From UBA5078 sp033721235 (GTDB taxonomy: Bacteria; Pseudomonadota; Gammaproteobacteria; Pseudomonadales; Pseudohongiellaceae): a stretch of 64,000 nucleotides of DNA. Shown here piece after piece: positions 60,394 to 64,000 of the stretch; position 1 is the first letter of the stretch; each line of letters opens with the position of its first letter. Made by a program: the position numbers and the translations under genes. Where the stretch lies: assembly GCA_033721235.1 (NCBI GenBank), contig JAWWAY010000003.1, forward strand, positions 124,001 to 188,000. The letters are read 5' to 3'. The notes beneath the pieces are model-generated. The model saw only the letters and a program-made list of their open reading frames with translations. It was not told the DNA's origin and did not search any database.

Positions 60394-63078
60394 TTATTTG
60401 CCGAGCTCTTCTTCCATAGCGCTGCGTAAGCGCTCTATAGCCGCCGGATCGGTTAACTTATTATTGTTCTGATCTAAGATATAAAATAAGTCTTCCACGC
60501 GCTCGCCTAATGTTGCAATGCGCGCATTTTGTAGCTCGATGCCTTGCTCTGCAAACACCTTACCGATAGTGGCCAGTACACCAGGGTGATCGGGACAGTT
60601 GATCTCCAAAGTGGTGTAGGGGGTGTCATCGCGGTTGATCACTTCAGTCTCTACGTGCTGACTAAAATGTTTTAGCTTTCTTTCAATACGCTTATTAGGC
60701 ACCTGCAGGTGTTTTTCAGGTTCAGCTAGGTAACGGGTGAGAAGCTCAATGATTTTGCTACGCCGGGCCGGACTTGCGCTCACAGGGTTGCCACCGTCCT
60801 CAAGCACCGTGAAAGTATTCATACAAAAGTTCTTGGCAGTAGTGAAAAGGCGCGCGTCTTGAATGTCTAAACCAAGCTGTTCCATGGCGGCGGCGCTGCT
60901 GGCAAAAATATGGCGCTTATTGGTGGTGTAAACGAAAATTTGCGTCGCACCTTCGGCGAAGCCGTCTGCTTGTTCATCGATCAAGACAATGGTTTCTTGT
61001 CCCTTATGATCGAGCAGCGCTTCGGTATGCCAAGCGATATTGGAGGCGGATTCGCGGACAAAGTATTCGTCGTCGATATTCTCCCACAGCGCCTTTACCT
61101 CGGTTTCGTCTTTTTCGTGGTCGCGCAGCTTATCCATGGCGCTAGCTTGCTTATCGCTGATCCTATCTGAACGGTCAATGGGGTTTTCTAAGCCACGACG
61201 CAGGGCGCGCTTAGTGCTCATATATAACTGGCGTAGTAGTGAGGCCCGCCAGGTGCTCCAAAGAGTAGGGTTCGTGGCATTGATATCAGCAACGGTCAGC
61301 GCGTATAGATAGTCCAGGTGCAATTTGTCCCCCATCTCTAGGGCAAACTGCTGAATGACTTCGGGGTCCGCGATATCCATTCTTTGTGCGGTCATGGACA
61401 TCAGCAAGTGTTTTCCGATTAGCCAGCAGACTAATTTGGTATCCCAAGGACTCAAGTGGTGGCGCTTGCAAAAATCTGCCGCATCGACCATGCCGAGAGT
61501 GGAGTGATCTCCGCCTCTGCCCTTGGCAATATCGTGGTACAAGCCTGCCACGTATAGCAGTTCTAGTTTTGGTAGTCGTTTTACAATATGCGAGGCGATA
61601 GGAAATTTTTCAATGGCATCCGGTAGCCTAAACCGACGCATATTCTCAACGACCTGCAAGGTGTGTGCATCGACCGTGTAAATATGAAAAAGGTCGTGCT
61701 GCATTTTGCCAGTGATGGCGCCAAACTCGGGTAAATAAAGACCCAAGACTCCGTATCGGGCCATACGGCGCAATTGCGCTGTAAGATCATGGGGCGAGCG
61801 AATAAGCTCCATAAACAGCGTGGTGTTGCGAATGTCGTTTCTAAAGTCATCGTTGATGAGTTTACGGTTCTCTCGTATCAACCGGATAGTAGTTGCTCTG
61901 ACCCCTTTGATTTTGGGTTCTTGGGCCATCAAGACAAAGATTTCGAGAAGCGCAAAAGGGAAGCGCTCGAAGGTATCGTCGCTCACTACTTCTATATAAT
62001 CATCGCGAATCTGGAAGCGATTATTTAAAACGGTAATTTCTTCTTTCTCATCGGCGCGCAGAATGGCTTCGTCGAAATGTTGTAGCAGAACATCATTGAG
62101 ACCGCGCAAGGTCGCTACCACCCGGTAGTACTCTTGCATGAGTTTCTCTACCGCAAGGCTCTTGTCGTCATCTTCATAGCCGAACAGCTTTGCCAGGTCT
62201 TTTTGTTTGTCGAACAGTAGGCGATCTTCTTTGCGGCCGGCTAACATGTGTAAGCCATAGCGCAGTGTCCACAGAAGTTTTTCGCCCTTCATCAGTTGCT
62301 TGTATTCTAAGTCGTTAAGAAACCCTAGCTTGACCAGATCGCCGAGAGTCTCAGCCCGGTAATGTCTCTTGGCTATCCAGCCAATGGTCTGAATATCGCG
62401 CAGTCCGCCAGGGGAGGTTTTCACATTGGGCTCTAAGGCATAATCAATATCGTAATACTTATCGTGACGTTCGAGCTGCTCGTCGCGCTTGGCACGGAAG
62501 AACTCCTTAGGGGGCCATACCTCGTCATTCTGAGTGAAGGCAATCATCTCCTCACGTAGCGACTCTGGACCGACAATAGTGCGCGATTCCATTAAGCTTG
62601 TCGTCACGGTAATGTCTTTCAAAGCCTCTTGGCGACATTGGCTGAGAGAGCGAACGCTTTGACCCACGTCCAAATTAATATCCCATAGAAACGTTAAAAA
62701 AGCGGTAATACTGTCTTTGTATTGATCGACATCATCGCTGCGGGTGAGAAGGAGTAAGTCGATGTCAGAGTAGGGCAATAGTTCACCGCGCCCGTAGCCA
62801 CCAACCGCGAGCAAGCTGACATCGTCATTGCTTCCCCAATCGTATTGCTCCCATGCACAGCGTAGTAATTGGTCCATAAACCACGCGCGCCCTGTGACGA
62901 TGCTGACAATGTCTTCGTTTTGGCGAAAACGCTCGTCTAAGATTTCGCAGTTTTTCTTGATAGTGTCGCGAAACAGGCTCATGGGATTGGCCGACTCAGC
63001 CAATTGTGCCCGGAACTTGTCTATATCAAACAGTGAACTATCCGATGCGGCTTCAAAGACCTGTTCTGCGTGTGTCAT
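60394..63078 (-). CDS. glnD: [Protein-PII] uridylyltransferase/uridylyl-removing enzyme
   Basis: The product of about 894 residues senses glutamine and adds or removes UMP on PII. In order: nucleotidyltransferase domain with LAVGGYGRGELLPYSDIDLLLL, linking helices, HD domain (VDAHTLQVVENMRR and LYHDIAKGRGGDHS), and two C-terminal ACT domains (VFVYTTNKRH-like and TTLEINCPDHPGVLATIG). The ATG at 63078 is chosen because GGAAG lies 6 bases upstream; in-frame ATGs at 63120 and 63204 have no such site and the last lies within map. Confidence 0.95.
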   Translation of the reverse strand: MTHAEQVFEAASDSSLFDIDKFRAQLAESANPMSLFRDTIKKNCEILDERFRQNEDIVSIVTGRAWFMDQLLRCAWEQYDWGSNDDVSLLAVGGYGRGELLPYSDIDLLLLTRSDDVDQYKDSITAFLTFLWDINLDVGQSVRSLSQCRQEALKDITVTTSLMESRTIVGPESLREEMIAFTQNDEVWPPKEFFRAKRDEQLERHDKYYDIDYALEPNVKTSPGGLRDIQTIGWIAKRHYRAETLGDLVKLGFLNDLEYKQLMKGEKLLWTLRYGLHMLAGRKEDRLLFDKQKDLAKLFGYEDDDKSLAVEKLMQEYYRVVATLRGLNDVLLQHFDEAILRADEKEEITVLNNRFQIRDDYIEVVSDDTFERFPFALLEIFVLMAQEPKIKGVRATTIRLIRENRKLINDDFRNDIRNTTLFMELIRSPHDLTAQLRRMARYGVLGLYLPEFGAITGKMQHDLFHIYTVDAHTLQVVENMRRFRLPDAIEKFPIASHIVKRLPKLELLYVAGLYHDIAKGRGGDHSTLGMVDAADFCKRHHLSPWDTKLVCWLIGKHLLMSMTAQRMDIADPEVIQQFALEMGDKLHLDYLYALTVADINATNPTLWSTWRASLLRQLYMSTKRALRRGLENPIDRSDRISDKQASAMDKLRDHEKDETEVKALWENIDDEYFVRESASNIAWHTEALLDHKGQETIVLIDEQADGFAEGATQIFVYTTNKRHIFASSAAAMEQLGLDIQDARLFTTAKNFCMNTFTVLEDGGNPVSASPARRSKIIELLTRYLAEPEKHLQVPNKRIERKLKHFSQHVETEVINRDDTPYTTLEINCPDHPGVLATIGKVFAEQGIELQNARIATLGERVEDLFYILDQNNNKLTDPAAIERLRSAMEEELGK

Positions 63079-63131
63079 GGTTGGCTTCCAATTGGGATTG
63101 GTGAAGTGAGAGCTATTCATTGTGCGGTCAA

Positions 63132-63905
63132 TCAAAAAGGTTCGTCGGGACGCTTTGTTAGAACTTCGCAGCCATCGGCGGTGACTGCCAAGGTATGCTC
63201 CCATTGGGCAGACAAGCGACGATCGCGAGTCGTTACCGTCCAGCCATCAGCCTTTGATAGTTTGGAGTGCCGACTGCCGGCATTGAGCATCGGCTCAATG
63301 GTAAAGGTCATTCCTTCCGTGATAGTGATGCCCGTGCCAGGGCTGCCGTAATGCAATACCTGAGGTTCTTCATGAAAAACTTGTCCGATGCCGTGCCCAC
63401 AGTACTCTCGAACCACTGAGTAGTTGTTCGCTTCTGCATGGGTTTGAATAATATGGCCAATATCGCCTAGTTTCACACCTGGCTTCACAATATCGATGGC
63501 CTTATAGAGGCACTGCTGAGTGACATCGATTAAGCGCTGGGCATGGGGCGCAACGTCACCCACGAGGAACATCTTACTGGTGTCGCCATGAAAGCCGTCT
63601 TTAATGACGGTGATATCGATATTGATAATATCGCCTTTTTTCAGGATTTTCTTGTCATTAGGTATGCCGTGGCAGATAACATGATTAACCGATGTGCAGA
63701 TGGACTTGGGAAAGCCATTGTAGTTCAGCGGAGCAGGGATGGCGCCTTGTTCGTTAACGATGTATTCGTGGCAAATGCGGTCCAACTCGCCCGTGCTCAC
63801 GCCCGCTTGGACGTATGGTCCGATCATTTCTAGGACCTCGGCAGCTAGGCGTCCCGCAACGCGCATTTTGGCTATATCTTCAGGCGTCTTAATTGTAATG
63901 CTCAT
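63132..63905 (-). CDS. map: Methionine aminopeptidase type I
   Basis: The 257-residue enzyme removes the initiator methionine. Metal ligands can be seen in INIDITVIKDGFHGDTS (two Asp), the GHGIGQVFHEEP histidine, EGMTFTIEPM and the VTTRDRRLSAQWEHT glutamate region. It is the first gene of a minus-strand series map-glnD-yffB-dapD-dapE, as in Pseudomonas. rpsB would be expected divergently beyond the right edge. Confidence 0.97.
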   Translation of the reverse strand: MSITIKTPEDIAKMRVAGRLAAEVLEMIGPYVQAGVSTGELDRICHEYIVNEQGAIPAPLNYNGFPKSICTSVNHVICHGIPNDKKILKKGDIINIDITVIKDGFHGDTSKMFLVGDVAPHAQRLIDVTQQCLYKAIDIVKPGVKLGDIGHIIQTHAEANNYSVVREYCGHGIGQVFHEEPQVLHYGSPGTGITITEGMTFTIEPMLNAGSRHSKLSKADGWTVTTRDRRLSAQWEHTLAVTADGCEVLTKRPDEPF

Positions 63906-64000
63906 GTACTAGTGATTTCTCAGCTTGGTTGCGTAAAATAAGAGGCGCCATTGTAAAGCAGGAATCGCTTGATTGACACCGCTAGCCGCGCCTTTCAGGG
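63906..64000. other. Right-edge intergenic sequence upstream of map
   Basis: The last 95 bases contain no coding frame I can support. They should include the map promoter and perhaps part of the leader of a divergent gene outside the window. Confidence 0.4.

Overview
The window is a core-genome stretch from a gammaproteobacterium, most likely of the Pseudomonas/Cellvibrionales side. This rests on gene order: mtaD beside gyrA; pheA, tyrA and cmk before rpsA-ihfB; wbpL-wbpM and tRNA-Asn before uvrB; nadB/algU-mucA-mucD-lepA; cysM-rlmD-relA-mazG; and the long DapD form. No species is claimed. I see no CRISPR array, no prophage and no intact insertion sequence.

Layout. 0-7 kb: ubiG (cut by the edge) and mtaD on the minus strand, then gyrA, a monofunctional pheA and an in-frame fusion of prephenate dehydrogenase to cytidylate kinase. 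7-17 kb: rpsA, ihfB, lapA-like, pyrF, a ComEA-like gene, a two-gene remnant of the O-antigen locus (wbpL-wbpM), a periplasmic cyclophilin, tRNA-Asn and uvrB. 17-25 kb: tRNA-Val and the translation cluster thrS-infC-rpmI-rplT-pheS-pheT-ihfA-merR, then tRNA-Pro. 25-29 kb is the only clearly accessory part: a PAS-GGDEF gene and two divergent paralogous secreted proteins of unknown function, between two copies of a REP-like repeat. 29-36 kb: an NHL propeller protein, a GGCT-fold protein, a cNMP-EAL protein, two tandem four-helix membrane proteins, selO, ygfZ, sdhE and ygfX. 36-48 kb: nadB, the envelope-stress module algU-mucA-mucD (mucB and mucC are missing), lepA-lepB-DUF4845-rnc-era-recO and a small secreted protein. 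47-64 kb: cysM-rlmD-relA-mazG, adk, a histone-H1-like gene behind an AT-rich leader, tsaB-uppP-rsmJ, and on the minus strand map-glnD-yffB-dapD-dapE.

How the genes fit together. Most are housekeeping: translation (rpsA, thrS, infC, rpmI, rplT, pheST, lepA, rlmD, rsmJ, three tRNAs), DNA topology and architecture (gyrA, ihfA, ihfB, H1-like protein), repair (uvrB, recO), aromatic and lysine/peptidoglycan synthesis (pheA, tyrA, dapD, dapE), envelope (uppP, wbpL, wbpM, lepB), stress and nitrogen signalling (relA, algU, glnD) and c-di-GMP turnover (one GGDEF and one EAL protein).

The points most worth a second look are the TyrA-Cmk fusion with AroA missing from between its halves, the algU operon without mucB/mucC and with a long hairpin between algU and mucA, the orphan wbpL-wbpM pair, the terminator-like leaders before thrS and rpmI, and the new two-cysteine secreted paralog pair between REP-like repeats.
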